From an uncultured Alphaproteobacteria bacterium (GTDB taxonomy: Bacteria; Pseudomonadota; Alphaproteobacteria; Rhodobacterales; Rhodobacteraceae): 64,000 nt of DNA. The translations under genes were made by a program, and so were the position numbers. The notes beneath the pieces were generated by a model. It was not told where the DNA came from. It did no database searches and saw nothing but the letters and a program-made list of their open reading frames with translations. How positions within the stretch are numbered: position 1 is the first letter of the stretch; every line of letters begins with the position of its first letter. Of this stretch, positions 43,875-53,128 are shown one piece after another. The stretch spans positions 1-64,000 of the forward strand of contig CAKMYZ010000001.1 in the NCBI GenBank assembly GCA_929200255.1, written 5' to 3'.

Positions 43875-44135
43875 TTAACCGTTGGCGGCGTTGGCCTCCA
43901 GAGCCTCGACACAATCAGGGCCTTCACATGTCACCATTGCCGCAGGCACTGATACTTCGCCGTACTCGGTCAAGATCAGGTAGGAGTTGTCTACGAAATC
44001 GTGGAACTGACCAACAATAGTGAAACCCTGTTCGGCGAAGGTAAGCACGATTTCATTTGCGTTCCCGGTTGTGGGCATGCCCATTGCGACCAAAATCGCA
44101 ATGAGCCCACCAAGTTTACCGCTTACTTTTGTCAT
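43875..44135 (-). CDS. Small secreted protein, like the N-terminal module of Roseobacter PstS/OmpA-type proteins
   Basis: 86 residues from ATG 44135. A signal peptide (about residues 1-26, ILVAMGMPTTGNA-NE) leads to a short beta-rich domain with VGQFHDFVDNSYLILTEYGE and AMVTCEGPDCVEAL. The pattern 'dose of beta strands, then VTCEGPxC' recalls the region just after the signal peptide in a group of Rhodobacterales phosphate-binding/OmpA fusion proteins, from memory. Here the module stands alone, and no longer frame continues from it. The two cysteines could form a disulphide. Function unknown. Confidence 0.65.
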   Translation of the reverse strand: MTKVSGKLGGLIAILVAMGMPTTGNANEIVLTFAEQGFTIVGQFHDFVDNSYLILTEYGEVSVPAAMVTCEGPDCVEALEANAANG

Positions 44136-44281
44136 TCTGATACTCACTACACTAACGTTACTACCTACCCACACAGGTGTTTAATCAGATAAGAGTGAAT
44201 TTTTTACTAAATTCTTCACGATATCGACTAAAGTACAGGAAAATTTGAATGCCAACGTATGTTTGCGTGCGGGGTTTTGGA

Positions 44282-45478
44282 TCACAGGTGCAGCAGCTGT
44301 AATTTGGGCGCAGTTGCGGGGAGCTCCGGCGACGTGATCTGCCACAGGTCTTCAAGCAGGGCGGCATAAACACTGCGATAATCTGTTGTATGCACCAGAT
44401 CGTCTTCCACCAGATTGGTCAGCGATGGGGGCTGTCCGCTTAGCCCGCCATTCACCTTGCCGCCTGCGACAAAGAGCGGGGCGGCGGTCCCATGGTCAGT
44501 ACCGCCGGACCCATTTTCACGCGCTGTACGCCCAAACTCAGAAAATGTGACGATAGTGGTCTGATCCCAGAGCCCGATTTGCTTCATCGCTTCGCTAAAG
44601 GCACCGATGGATCGCGACAGATCGGCGAGCAGGTCCGCGTGCTGTTCGGGTTGTGCTTCATGCGTGTCATAGCCGTCTTGCACGACCTTGAGCACGGACA
44701 CCTCAACCCCAGCATCCAGCAGCCGGGCCGCAGTTCGCAGTTGTTGCCCCAGGGGCGTGTCGGGGAAGTCGAATGTGATGGCAGGGCTGGTACGAAGCCG
44801 CTTATAGATCGCATCACCCGTGATCCGCGCGCTTTCATAGGTATCAAGGACGTGTTCAAGAGGCGATGCCGCTGCTTGCGGTCGGACCGCGTGCATGGCG
44901 TCTGGCAGGTTTTGTTGCATTTCGACAAAGACCTCTTCGTCACGCATGGCAGAGAACCGCCCGTTGCCGGCCAGCGGGCCCATGTTGCCGCCAAGCACAA
45001 GCCCGTCGGCATCGCGGGCCTGTGGTGCCTGACCGGCAAATGCCGTTGAAACCCAACCCCGCTGGCTCTGGCTTTGCGCGCCCAGCCCTGCGTTCCAGAT
45101 CTCGATCGAGCGGAAGTGTGATCTGTTGGGGTTGGGGTATCCCACGCCTTGTACGATTTGCAGTGCGCCATCTTCCCAAAGGTTTCCGAGTGCGCGCATG
45201 CCGCTGTGCAGACCGATGTCAGTGTCGAGGCCGATGATGTCCTCTTGGGCAATGCCGATCCGCGGTCGCAGTCGGCGGTAGGCGTCATCAGTGCGGGGGA
45301 TAACGGTGTTCAGACCGTCGTTTCCGCCCGCCAGTTCGATCAGGATCAGGATGTTCCCCGGTTTGGGGGCTTGGCCAGCGGCAGTCACAAAACCGGGCAG
45401 GCTGATCAGAGGCAGGCTCGCGCCAAGTGTTTGCAGCAGGCGGCGGCGGCTCATCAGGCGGTGATGGATCATGGGCAT
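44282..45478 (-). CDS. DUF1501 family protein (Tat-exported, sulfatase/phosphatase-like fold)
   Basis: 398 residues. A twin-arginine signal is visible at residues 9-35 (MSRRRLLQTLGASLPLI). The body shows ILIELAGGNDGLNTVIPRTD, SIEIWNAG, DGYDTHEAQPEQHADLL and TFSEFGRTARENGSGGTDHGT, the marks of DUF1501, which belongs to the alkaline phosphatase-like superfamily; Asp and His of the last two segments would bind metal. The substrate is not known. ATG 45478 lies four bases after the DUF1800 gene stop; the two families are frequent neighbours. Confidence 0.9.
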   Translation of the reverse strand: MPMIHHRLMSRRRLLQTLGASLPLISLPGFVTAAGQAPKPGNILILIELAGGNDGLNTVIPRTDDAYRRLRPRIGIAQEDIIGLDTDIGLHSGMRALGNLWEDGALQIVQGVGYPNPNRSHFRSIEIWNAGLGAQSQSQRGWVSTAFAGQAPQARDADGLVLGGNMGPLAGNGRFSAMRDEEVFVEMQQNLPDAMHAVRPQAAASPLEHVLDTYESARITGDAIYKRLRTSPAITFDFPDTPLGQQLRTAARLLDAGVEVSVLKVVQDGYDTHEAQPEQHADLLADLSRSIGAFSEAMKQIGLWDQTTIVTFSEFGRTARENGSGGTDHGTAAPLFVAGGKVNGGLSGQPPSLTNLVEDDLVHTTDYRSVYAALLEDLWQITSPELPATAPKLQLLHL

Positions 45479-45482
45479 GGCC

Positions 45483-47552
45483 TCAGTTCAACTGATAATA
45501 CGGGGACAGTACGATGTGACGGATCAATGCCTCGGGGTCGCTGGCGACGCGCTCCATGCGTTGTCCCTCTGTTGGCAAGGGCAAAGCCAGCAACGCGGAT
45601 TGCGCGCGTAAGCTGTCAAAACCGCCTGCCTTGACCGCATGCAGCCATGCCTCCGCGCTCTGGTACTCGTAGCGCGGCGTGGCACTGATGTTCAGCGCCG
45701 CTTCGCGTTCCTCCACATAGCGTTCGGCTTCTTTCTCTGACATGCCCGATACATTGATCCCGCCAAGCCCAAGGGCGACTGGTGGGGTTGCTGCCAGCAA
45801 AAGCTGCCCTTGCGGGGGGCCCAGTGTTTCGCCCGCGAAATCGGCGACCCGTTGGGACGTATTCTCGGCTTCTTGCAAAGAGAGCCCGCTGCCTTCGGTC
45901 CAGGCCCGCTGCCCTGTGGTGCTAGCGATGATGTCGGGGAAGTGCCCCATGAGGGCCGCCAGCAATACCCGGTCAGCGTCGGTCATCCAGTCGGTATCGT
46001 TCTGTTGAATTTGCCGGGAATGGAACCAGAGCCAGCCGAAGGGGGCTTGCGTTTGCCTATGCCAGCGCGCGAAACACTCCGGCACACAGTCAGAAACATG
46101 CAACGAGAATTCCATTTCATCGGCTGCGTATATTTCGGCCCCAAAGGTGATGGAGCGCCAGCGATATGACCCAAAACTGACGTCAAATAGCGTGACAGCG
46201 AGGTTGCCAGAGCCCTCGCCCCATTTCGACGCCTCGATAATAAAGACTTGCCCGATGGCCAGATCCTCAGGCGCGAGCGTGGTCGGAGCAGATGCGGATT
46301 GTGGCTGCATCATCATCATGCTGCCCGCGTCGCGTGGAACGGGATCATATCCCAGCATGTAGGTCAGCATGGTGGCGCGTGCGCTGGCCGTGGCGTCATT
46401 GATCCAGTTGATACCTTCGGGCCAGCCGCCCACATTAGGCGGAAAGAACAGTTCTTGCCCCAAATCGCCAAGCGCCCAGTTCAGGTCATCAAGATACGGC
46501 ACGGCGCGCCCCAGGGTGCGCACGCTGCCGACCATCAGGTCAACGGGTGATTTGACCAATGTGCCCCGGTTCTTGGCTGACCAGAATGCGTCAGAAAGAA
46601 ACATGGCCCTCAATAGCGGTTTCATCTCCCAGTCGGCGGCGCGCCAGATGTCCGTCAAGCGTGCCACTTCGTCCGGGTCGGGTGTGTTAGAAACAAAGGC
46701 TTGCCAGAGCCGTTCGACAATGAACGGGCCAAATGCGGGATCGTTCATGACGATGCGCGGCAGATCATCGGCGTTGTGGCGCCCGGTGTTGCCAAGGATC
46801 GTCTTGATCCCGTGATCATGCGCTTCTGGATCAAAGATGTAGTTCCGCGCGCCAAAACGATCCACCGTGTGCCCGGTCAGCGCGCGGGCGGCCTGCACCA
46901 CGTCATCTTCGGTGTAGCCGCGGCCTTCGCCAAGGGTGAACAGCTCCATGAATTCGCGCGCGAGGTTTTCGTTTGGGGCCACGCGGTCATTTTCGGTGTT
47001 GGTCAGAAAGACCAGCATGCCAGGGTCTTCAAGGATGCCGGTGGCCAGATCGGCAAAATTGGCAGCGGCATGGGTGCGAAAGAGCCGGTTTTGACGGGCG
47101 GCCCATTGTGGGTCTTCATGACGCCCTGCATTGGCTGCAAAGTGATCGTGCCAGAACAACACCAGCTTTTCGGTCAAGGGCGAGGGCGTCTCGATCATCT
47201 CGCGTAGCCACCATTTCTGCATGGTCGCGATGTCCATCCAGCGGTTGGTGAAAAAGAGATCGGACGCCGTGTTTCCAAGCGCCCAGATCTGATCGGTTGG
47301 ATAGGCCCAGCCATCGACCCAGGCTGGCATGGGATGCTGCGGTGTAGTCTGCACAGCTGCCAGAATTTCCGTAACGCCATCGGTGTAGGATTTGCCCACC
47401 ATGGCCGATATTTCATCAGGCGCTGCGCCAAATCCGGTGCGAGACACAAGGTGGCGCGCCTCCTCATAGGTCATCGACTCTGGACCTGCCCAAAGGGGCA
47501 GTGGCGTGAGCTGTGTCAACAGGGCCAAGGTGGTGGCTGCGATCTGGCGCAT
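45483..47552 (-). CDS. DUF1800 family secreted protein
   Basis: 689 residues from ATG 47552, with GAGG upstream. A signal peptide (residues 1-22, ending PLWAG) is followed by the DUF1800 pattern: ARHLVSRTGFGAAPDEI, LVLFWHDHFAANAG, NENLAREFMELFTLGEGRGYTEDD, VQAARALTG and PPNVGGWPEG. Residues ~395-530 hold an extra section (a likely carbohydrate-binding-like beta domain, DLAIGQVFIIEASKWGEGSG) that standard DUF1800 proteins lack. The protein is exported; no activity is established. It forms a tight pair with the DUF1501 gene. Confidence 0.88.
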   Translation of the reverse strand: MRQIAATTLALLTQLTPLPLWAGPESMTYEEARHLVSRTGFGAAPDEISAMVGKSYTDGVTEILAAVQTTPQHPMPAWVDGWAYPTDQIWALGNTASDLFFTNRWMDIATMQKWWLREMIETPSPLTEKLVLFWHDHFAANAGRHEDPQWAARQNRLFRTHAAANFADLATGILEDPGMLVFLTNTENDRVAPNENLAREFMELFTLGEGRGYTEDDVVQAARALTGHTVDRFGARNYIFDPEAHDHGIKTILGNTGRHNADDLPRIVMNDPAFGPFIVERLWQAFVSNTPDPDEVARLTDIWRAADWEMKPLLRAMFLSDAFWSAKNRGTLVKSPVDLMVGSVRTLGRAVPYLDDLNWALGDLGQELFFPPNVGGWPEGINWINDATASARATMLTYMLGYDPVPRDAGSMMMMQPQSASAPTTLAPEDLAIGQVFIIEASKWGEGSGNLAVTLFDVSFGSYRWRSITFGAEIYAADEMEFSLHVSDCVPECFARWHRQTQAPFGWLWFHSRQIQQNDTDWMTDADRVLLAALMGHFPDIIASTTGQRAWTEGSGLSLQEAENTSQRVADFAGETLGPPQGQLLLAATPPVALGLGGINVSGMSEKEAERYVEEREAALNISATPRYEYQSAEAWLHAVKAGGFDSLRAQSALLALPLPTEGQRMERVASDPEALIRHIVLSPYYQLN

Positions 47553-47629
47553 GTGGTCCTCGTGCGACTTGAATTGATCACACGATACCACATCTTTTGG
47601 CTTTGGTGGTTCACATCTGCCGGTTGGGA

Positions 47630-48793
47630 TTACCGCAAATCTGCAATCACCACCCCATCGCGCGGGAGCGAGCCGGGAGAGACCAGTTCAATCGTGCCAT
47701 TCAGCTTAAGCAGGTCGCGTACGGAGGCGCCAAAGGGGGCCTCATCAGTGGCTTGCGTTTCCAGTTTCACGATCATTTCATCGCGCTGCCCGTCATGGCT
47801 GACCTCAACGCGGGCGCGGGCGATTTCAGGGTGGCGGGCGACGAGGCTTGCAACCTGTTCAGGCCGCACGAACATGCCCTTGATCTTGGTCGCCTGATCG
47901 GCGCGGCCTTTCCAGCCTGCCAACCGCATGTTGGTGCGCCCGCAGGGTGAGGTGCCCGGAACAATTGCCGACAGATCGCCCGTTGCAAAGCGGACCAAAG
48001 GATATGACGGGTTGAGCGGGGTGACAACAACTTCACCGATGTCACCCATGGCCACAGGATTGCCGGTGCCCGGTGTGACGATTTCGACCACTGCGCCTTC
48101 GTCCACGATCATTGGCGCGTCAGCAACGGTTTCAAAGGCGATATTGCCCACATCGGCGGTGCCGTAACATTGCAAGCATGTGATCCCGCGCGCGACATAA
48201 GCTTGCCGTACTGTGGGGAAGAGGGGCCCACCAGAGACCAGAGCCTTGGTCAGGTGGGGCAGATCGACCTCCATCTCATCGGCTTTGGCAAGGATCGCGC
48301 CAAGGTAGTCCGGCGTGCCTGCGTAGGCCGTGACGGCAAGGTCTTTTGCTGCGCGCACCTGCAATTCCGTCTGGCCCGGCCCGGCGGCAAAGACCTGTGC
48401 GCTAACGGCAATGGCGGCACTTTCGAACATCGCACCGGCAGGGGTGAAGTGATAGGAAAACGTGTTTTGCACCACATCCCCCACACCGATACCTGCCGCG
48501 CGCAAAGCGCTGGCGAAACGCCACCAGTCGGCACCCTCACCACCGGGTTCATAAATTGGGCCGGGTGACTGGAACAGCCGGGTGATCCCCTTTGTCCCGA
48601 CGCCGCCAAATGGCGGATTGGCAGCCTGCGCCGCGCTGAGTTCCGATTTGTGCAAGACGGGTAGGGCGCTCAGATCACTGAGCGATGAGAGCTGACTTGC
48701 GGCTTCGGGTGGCAATTGCTGCTTGAGTTGCGCAAGCTGATCGGCTTCGCGCGCATCGGCAGAGCGGGTTTCGCGTGGGGCAGGGGTGCTCAT
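47630..48793 (-). CDS. Phenylacetate-CoA-ligase-like adenylate-forming enzyme
   Basis: 387 residues from ATG 48793 (ATGA overlap with livF); a GTG three codons earlier is possible. It follows PaaK-type enzymes: VSGGPLFPTVRQAY, CLQCYGTADVGNIAFE (the YGxTE-like motif, here YGTAD), VVTPLNPSYPLVRFATGDLS and a C-terminal KGRADQATKIKGMFVRPEQV. The first glycine-rich P-loop common to the superfamily (SSGTTG) is not clear; the corresponding place reads RLFQSPGPIYEPG. It probably activates an aromatic or other organic acid with ATP and CoA. It ends the liv-type operon. Confidence 0.85.
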   Translation of the reverse strand: MSTPAPRETRSADAREADQLAQLKQQLPPEAASQLSSLSDLSALPVLHKSELSAAQAANPPFGGVGTKGITRLFQSPGPIYEPGGEGADWWRFASALRAAGIGVGDVVQNTFSYHFTPAGAMFESAAIAVSAQVFAAGPGQTELQVRAAKDLAVTAYAGTPDYLGAILAKADEMEVDLPHLTKALVSGGPLFPTVRQAYVARGITCLQCYGTADVGNIAFETVADAPMIVDEGAVVEIVTPGTGNPVAMGDIGEVVVTPLNPSYPLVRFATGDLSAIVPGTSPCGRTNMRLAGWKGRADQATKIKGMFVRPEQVASLVARHPEIARARVEVSHDGQRDEMIVKLETQATDEAPFGASVRDLLKLNGTIELVSPGSLPRDGVVIADLR

Positions 48794-49632
48794 GCCAGCC
48801 ACCTCTTGCGGCGGCGGTAACTTCGCACATCGCGGAAGGATTTGCGGCCTTCATCGGACATGCCAAGATAGAATTCCTTGACATCGGGGTTGTCGCGCAG
48901 CTCTGCCGCTGGGCCTTCCATGACGACGCGCCCGCTTTCCAGAATATACCCGTGATGGGCAAAGCGCAGGGCCACATTGGTGTTCTGTTCGGCCAGCAGG
49001 AAGGACACGCCCTCTTGTTCGTTCAAATTCTTGACGATGGTGAAAATCTCTTCGACCAGTTGCGGGGCAAGGCCCATCGAAGGTTCATCCAGCAGGATCG
49101 TTTCGGGTCGTGACATCAACGCGCGGCCAATGGCGCACATCTGTTGTTCGCCGCCGGAGGTATAGCCCGCCTGGCTTTTGCGCCGCTCTTTGAGGCGCGG
49201 GAAATAGTTGTAGACCAGATCAAGGTCATCACTGACCTTGGATGCGCCGTCGCGCCGTGTGTAGGCGCCGGTCATCAGGTTTTCTTCGACCGTCAGGTGC
49301 TCAAAGCAATGGCGGCCTTCCATCACCTGAATGACGCCGCGTTTGACCAGATCGGAGGGTGAACTGCTTTGCACAGTGTCACCGCGATAGGTGATTGATC
49401 CTTTGGTGACCTCGCCGCGTTCAGAATGCAGCAGGTTCGAGATCGCCTTGAGCGTCGTTGTCTTGCCGGCGCCATTGCCGCCCAGCAGGGCCGTAATCCC
49501 GCCCTTTGGCACGGTCAGTGACACGCCCTTGAGCACAAGGATCACGTGGTTGTAGATCACTTCGATGTTGTTGACCTCTAGCAGGGTCTCAACCTTCGTA
49601 TCATCCAGCATGGCGCGTTGATCCATTTTCAT
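48790..49632 (-). CDS. livF: ABC transporter ATP-binding protein, LivF type
   Basis: 280 residues. Walker A LGGNGAGKTT (residues ~50-59), signature YTSGGEQQ, Walker B TILLDEPSMGL and LAEQN at the switch region. It pairs with LivG to power the importer. It is longer than E. coli LivF (237), with a 40-residue tail (FRDVRSYRRRKRW). Starts at 49632, 49626 and 49611 are all possible, and none has a clear ribosome site; a hairpin lies just upstream. The stop overlaps the CoA-ligase-like gene. Confidence 0.9.
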   Translation of the reverse strand: MKMDQRAMLDDTKVETLLEVNNIEVIYNHVILVLKGVSLTVPKGGITALLGGNGAGKTTTLKAISNLLHSERGEVTKGSITYRGDTVQSSSPSDLVKRGVIQVMEGRHCFEHLTVEENLMTGAYTRRDGASKVSDDLDLVYNYFPRLKERRKSQAGYTSGGEQQMCAIGRALMSRPETILLDEPSMGLAPQLVEEIFTIVKNLNEQEGVSFLLAEQNTNVALRFAHHGYILESGRVVMEGPAAELRDNPDVKEFYLGMSDEGRKSFRDVRSYRRRKRWLA

Positions 49633-49652
49633 GTTGCGGTGTGGGTAGGGGT

Positions 49653-49675
49653 GGGCGGCCCGGTCAGGGCCACCC
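49653..49675 (-). promoter_or_regulatory. Intergenic hairpin between the binding-protein gene and livF
   Basis: GGGCGGCCC (49653-49661) pairs with GGGCCACCC (49667-49675), nine pairs with one wobble, and a five-base loop. It follows the substrate-binding gene on the minus strand and has no T-run, as in the xyl and LacI clusters. Confidence 0.6.
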
Positions 49676-49684
49676 GCTCGGTGT

Positions 49685-50971
49685 TTAGAGACAGCCGGGA
49701 TCGATCCCGTTTTCAGCTGCGAAAGCAGCGGAATCTTCGGCGATCAGCGGGTCAATCACGCTGTTGTCAGGCGCGATGTAATCCGTCAGAGCAACCCACT
49801 GGCCATCAGCGGCATTCCACTGCTGAACGATACCAAGGCCCGATCCACCGTGGTTTTCGCAGGACACGCTGAACTCTGGCCCGATCTGGGACATGCCCAG
49901 TTCGGCCATGCGCGCCTCTGTGATTTCCAGTGCGGCCATGCCGTCACGTACCATCGCCGCCGTCACATCAGTGACACCGTGGATTTCCTGTGCATTGGCA
50001 ATCGCCTCGGAGGCCAACATCGCGGCATACATGCCACGTGTGTAGAGCACTGAACCGAGGTTCGATCCGTCGCCGGCAGCATTGCCTGCCTCATGCACAA
50101 GCGTGCGGATTTCGTCAAAGACCGGCAGGTTTGCATCGACGCGGTTCATGTTGAGCGACTTGTAGCCATCCGCACCAGCACCCGCAGGGGTGACGTCATG
50201 TTCGGCGCCGGCCCACCAGTTCCCGATGAAGTTTTCCATTGGAAAGCCGATGTTCGCAGCTTCCTGGACCGCAACCTGATTCATCACGCCCCAGCCCCAC
50301 ATCAGGACATAGTCAGGACGCTCGCGGCGGATTTGCAGCCACTGCGATTTCTGTTCCTGTCCGGGGTGGTCAACGGCCAGTTGGGTCAGTTCAAACCCGT
50401 GCATCGCGGACAGCTCTTCCAACGTGCGGATGGGCTCTTTGCCATAGGCCGAGTTGTGATAGACCAGCGCGATTGATTTGCCCGACAGATCACCACCGTT
50501 TTCCTCAAGCAGGTAGTTCACCATCACGGATGCGGCATCCCAGTAGTTCGCAGGGTAGTTGAAGACCCAGTTGAACACTTCGCCATTGGCAGCAGATGTG
50601 CGGCCATAGCCCATTGTGTGGATCGGAATCTCATCCACGGTCGCTTTGGGGATCAGCTGGTATGTGATGCCTGTGGACAGCGGTTGATAGATCAGCGCGC
50701 CTTCACCCTTGGTACTTTCATAGCATTCCACACCTTTTTCGGTGTTATAACCGGTTTCGCATTCCACGATGCGGATCGCCTCACCACCGATACCACCGTC
50801 GCGGGCGTTGAGCAGGTTGAAGTAATCCTGATAGCCGTCCGAGAACGGCGTGCCGCCTGCCGCATAGGGGCCGGTGCGATATGACAGGTCAGGGATGACC
50901 AGATCGGCTATCGCTGGTGCAGCGGCCATGGTGCCCGCCAAGGCCATTGCGGCCAGTTTCTTCATCTTCAT
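49685..50971 (-). CDS. ABC transporter substrate-binding protein, LivJ/HAAT type
   Basis: 428 residues with a signal peptide (1-22, AAPAIA). A periplasmic-binding type I fold: LSYRTGPYAAGGTPFSDGYQD near the start, VYHNSAYGKEPIRTLEEL, MWGWGVMNQVAVQEA. It is longer than LivJ (about 367), as in the group that serves aromatic or short fatty acids. A GGGAGGAG site precedes ATG 50971. Ligand: presumably the acid activated by the two CoA ligases of the operon, not necessarily an amino acid. Confidence 0.9.
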   Translation of the reverse strand: MKMKKLAAMALAGTMAAAPAIADLVIPDLSYRTGPYAAGGTPFSDGYQDYFNLLNARDGGIGGEAIRIVECETGYNTEKGVECYESTKGEGALIYQPLSTGITYQLIPKATVDEIPIHTMGYGRTSAANGEVFNWVFNYPANYWDAASVMVNYLLEENGGDLSGKSIALVYHNSAYGKEPIRTLEELSAMHGFELTQLAVDHPGQEQKSQWLQIRRERPDYVLMWGWGVMNQVAVQEAANIGFPMENFIGNWWAGAEHDVTPAGAGADGYKSLNMNRVDANLPVFDEIRTLVHEAGNAAGDGSNLGSVLYTRGMYAAMLASEAIANAQEIHGVTDVTAAMVRDGMAALEITEARMAELGMSQIGPEFSVSCENHGGSGLGIVQQWNAADGQWVALTDYIAPDNSVIDPLIAEDSAAFAAENGIDPGCL

Positions 50972-51023
50972 CGGTTTTCTCCTCCCATAGGTTTTCCGAT
51001 CATCGTGTGGGTGTCTTCACCCG

Positions 51024-52100
51024 CTAGTAAGGGAACGGCCAAAGCCGCAATTTCTCTTTCGCCAGCCGCCAAAGCTGGGCCAATCCGTGTGGTTCCTTGA
51101 TCAGGAAGAACATGATCAGCGCGCCAACAATAACAAGTTGGAAGTGTGCCACCAAATCGGTGGGCCAGCCCATCACGTCAACACCCAGCCATTTCAGTGC
51201 GACAGGCAGCAGCACCAAAAATGCAGCCCCGGCGAAACTGCCAAAGATCGATCCAAGCCCGCCAATGATGATCATGAACAGAACCAGGAATGATTTCTGA
51301 ATGCCGAATGCCTCGCCCACTTCGACAGCGCCCAGGTAGACGGAAAAGAACAGCGCACCGGCGATGCCGACAAAGAACGAACTGACAGCGAAAGCGGTCA
51401 ACTTGGCCTTCAATGGGTTCACCCCGATGATTTCCGCGGCGATATCCATGTCGCGGATCGCCATCCATGACCTGCCGATCGTGCCGCGTGTGAGGTTGCG
51501 GGCGATCAATGCACAGACTGTCACAAAGAACAGGCAGATCAGGTATTGCGCCCAGGCAGGTGTGCTGGGCCCAGTGACGGCAACCCCCGCGACCAACCGC
51601 TCTGGCGCGTTGATTTGCCCGGAGGCAGAGTAGTTGTAGAACCATGCGACTTTGTTGAACAACCAGACTAGGAAGAACTGCGCGGCCAATGTTGCCACCG
51701 CCAGATAAAACCCTTTGATCCGCAGGCTGGGCAGGCCAAAGGCCGCACCCACCATGGCAGTGATCCCACCGGCCAGAACGATATGGATCATGATGTTGAT
51801 GTCGGGAAATGACGTCATCAGCTTGTAGCAGGCATAGGCCCCCACAGCCATGAAACCGCCTGTGCCCAGTGACACCTGACCGCAATAGCCTGTCAGGATG
51901 TTCAACCCTATTGCGGCAATGGCGTAGATCAGGAAGGGCACCAGCAGGGAGCTTGCCCAGTAGTCATTGATCACAAAGGGGATGACCAGCCAAGCCACGG
52001 CCATTGTGACCCAGAACCCGATACGGTCGAGTTTCAGCGGAAAGGTCTGACTGTCCGCGACATAGGTCGTTTTGAAATCACCGGCTTCACGATAGAGCAT
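51024..52100 (-). CDS. livM: Branched-chain-amino-acid-type ABC permease, LivM
   Basis: 358 residues with about ten membrane helices. Family marks: AIGLNILTGYCGQVSLGTGGFMAVGAY split around residue 65, FGLPSLRIKGFYLAVATLAAQ near 125, RSWMAIRDMDIAAEIIGVNP near 230 and GGLGSIFGSFAG. Partners LivH in the membrane pore. It lies 29 bases after livH and 52 bases before the binding-protein gene. Confidence 0.93.
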   Translation of the reverse strand: MLYREAGDFKTTYVADSQTFPLKLDRIGFWVTMAVAWLVIPFVINDYWASSLLVPFLIYAIAAIGLNILTGYCGQVSLGTGGFMAVGAYACYKLMTSFPDINIMIHIVLAGGITAMVGAAFGLPSLRIKGFYLAVATLAAQFFLVWLFNKVAWFYNYSASGQINAPERLVAGVAVTGPSTPAWAQYLICLFFVTVCALIARNLTRGTIGRSWMAIRDMDIAAEIIGVNPLKAKLTAFAVSSFFVGIAGALFFSVYLGAVEVGEAFGIQKSFLVLFMIIIGGLGSIFGSFAGAAFLVLLPVALKWLGVDVMGWPTDLVAHFQLVIVGALIMFFLIKEPHGLAQLWRLAKEKLRLWPFPY

Positions 52101-52129
52101 TGGCGGCCCCCTTTATGCGGATTGTCTTG

Positions 52130-53128
52130 TCACACACGTTCAATGATCCGCTCCCCAAATAGCCCTTGCGGGCGGAACACCAGAAACAGCAGCGCCAGTA
52201 CGTAGGCGAACCAGTTCTCTGTCGCGCCCCCTAGGAATGGTGCGCCAATCAGGTACTCAAACAGTTTTTCACCGACGCCGATGATCAGCCCGCCGACAAT
52301 CGCACCGGGGATCGACGTAAACCCGCCAAGCATCAGCACCGGTAAGGCCTTGAGGGCGATCAGGGACAGCGAAAACTGCACACCGGATTTCGCGCCCCAC
52401 ATGATGCCTGCAACAAGGGCGACAAGCCCGGCGAGCGACCAGACCAGCACCCAGATGAAGTTGAGCGAGATACCGACGGAAAGCGCCGCCTGGTGATCAT
52501 CCGCCACGGCGCGCATGGCGCGGCCTTGCTTTGTGTACTGGCTGAAGGCGATCAGGCCAGCGACAAGAATGATCGCCACCACAGTTGCCACCATATCCAG
52601 CTTATCAATAAAGAAGCCGTAGAAGTCATCGCCGCCCAAGCCGCTGGTGGCGTCCTCCACCCAAAACGATCCGCCTTGTGGCAGGCCAACGGCCAGCGTC
52701 TTGATATCAGAGCCCCACATCAGATCGCCAACACCTTCAAGGAAATAGGCGAGCCCGATAGTGGCCATAAACAGGATGATGGGTTCTTGCCCCACCAGAT
52801 GCCGGAATACGAACCGCTGCACGCCCCATGCAAAGATGACCATGACGATCAGGGTCAGGACAATCGCGGCCAGTACGGGGACGTTCCAGCCGAAGTAATG
52901 GATATCCGTGCCAAAGATTGCATTGATCAGATGCGCAAAGGGCACCTGACCGGACATGATACCCGCCAATGTGAGCGCCGAGAAAAGCGCCATCACACCC
53001 TGCGCATAGTTGAAAATGCCGGATGCTTTGTAGATCAACACGAACCCCAGGGCGACCAGCGCATAGAGCACGCCCGCCATCAACCCGTTGAGGATAACTT
53101 CGATACCGTAAAGGAAATCAGCGGACAT
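52130..53128 (-). CDS. livH: Branched-chain-amino-acid-type ABC permease, LivH
   Basis: 332 residues from ATG 53128, overlapping by one base the stop of the small secreted protein gene (TGATG). About eight to nine helices, with GVLYALVALGFVLIYKASGIFNYAQG in two parts near residue 20-45, MRAVADDHQAALSVGISLN near 210 and GGFTSIPGAIVGGLIIGVGE near 270. The insert around residues 145-175 (LPQGGSFWVEDATSGLGGDD) lies in a loop outside the membrane. Forms the pore with LivM. Confidence 0.93.
   Translation of the reverse strand: MSADFLYGIEVILNGLMAGVLYALVALGFVLIYKASGIFNYAQGVMALFSALTLAGIMSGQVPFAHLINAIFGTDIHYFGWNVPVLAAIVLTLIVMVIFAWGVQRFVFRHLVGQEPIILFMATIGLAYFLEGVGDLMWGSDIKTLAVGLPQGGSFWVEDATSGLGGDDFYGFFIDKLDMVATVVAIILVAGLIAFSQYTKQGRAMRAVADDHQAALSVGISLNFIWVLVWSLAGLVALVAGIMWGAKSGVQFSLSLIALKALPVLMLGGFTSIPGAIVGGLIIGVGEKLFEYLIGAPFLGGATENWFAYVLALLFLVFRPQGLFGERIIERV

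Noticed and set aside
43406-44020. 204-codon plus-strand frame in the gene-poor stretch
   Set aside because: Arg/Ser/Pro-rich composition typical of a spurious frame, and it runs over the small secreted protein gene on the other strand.
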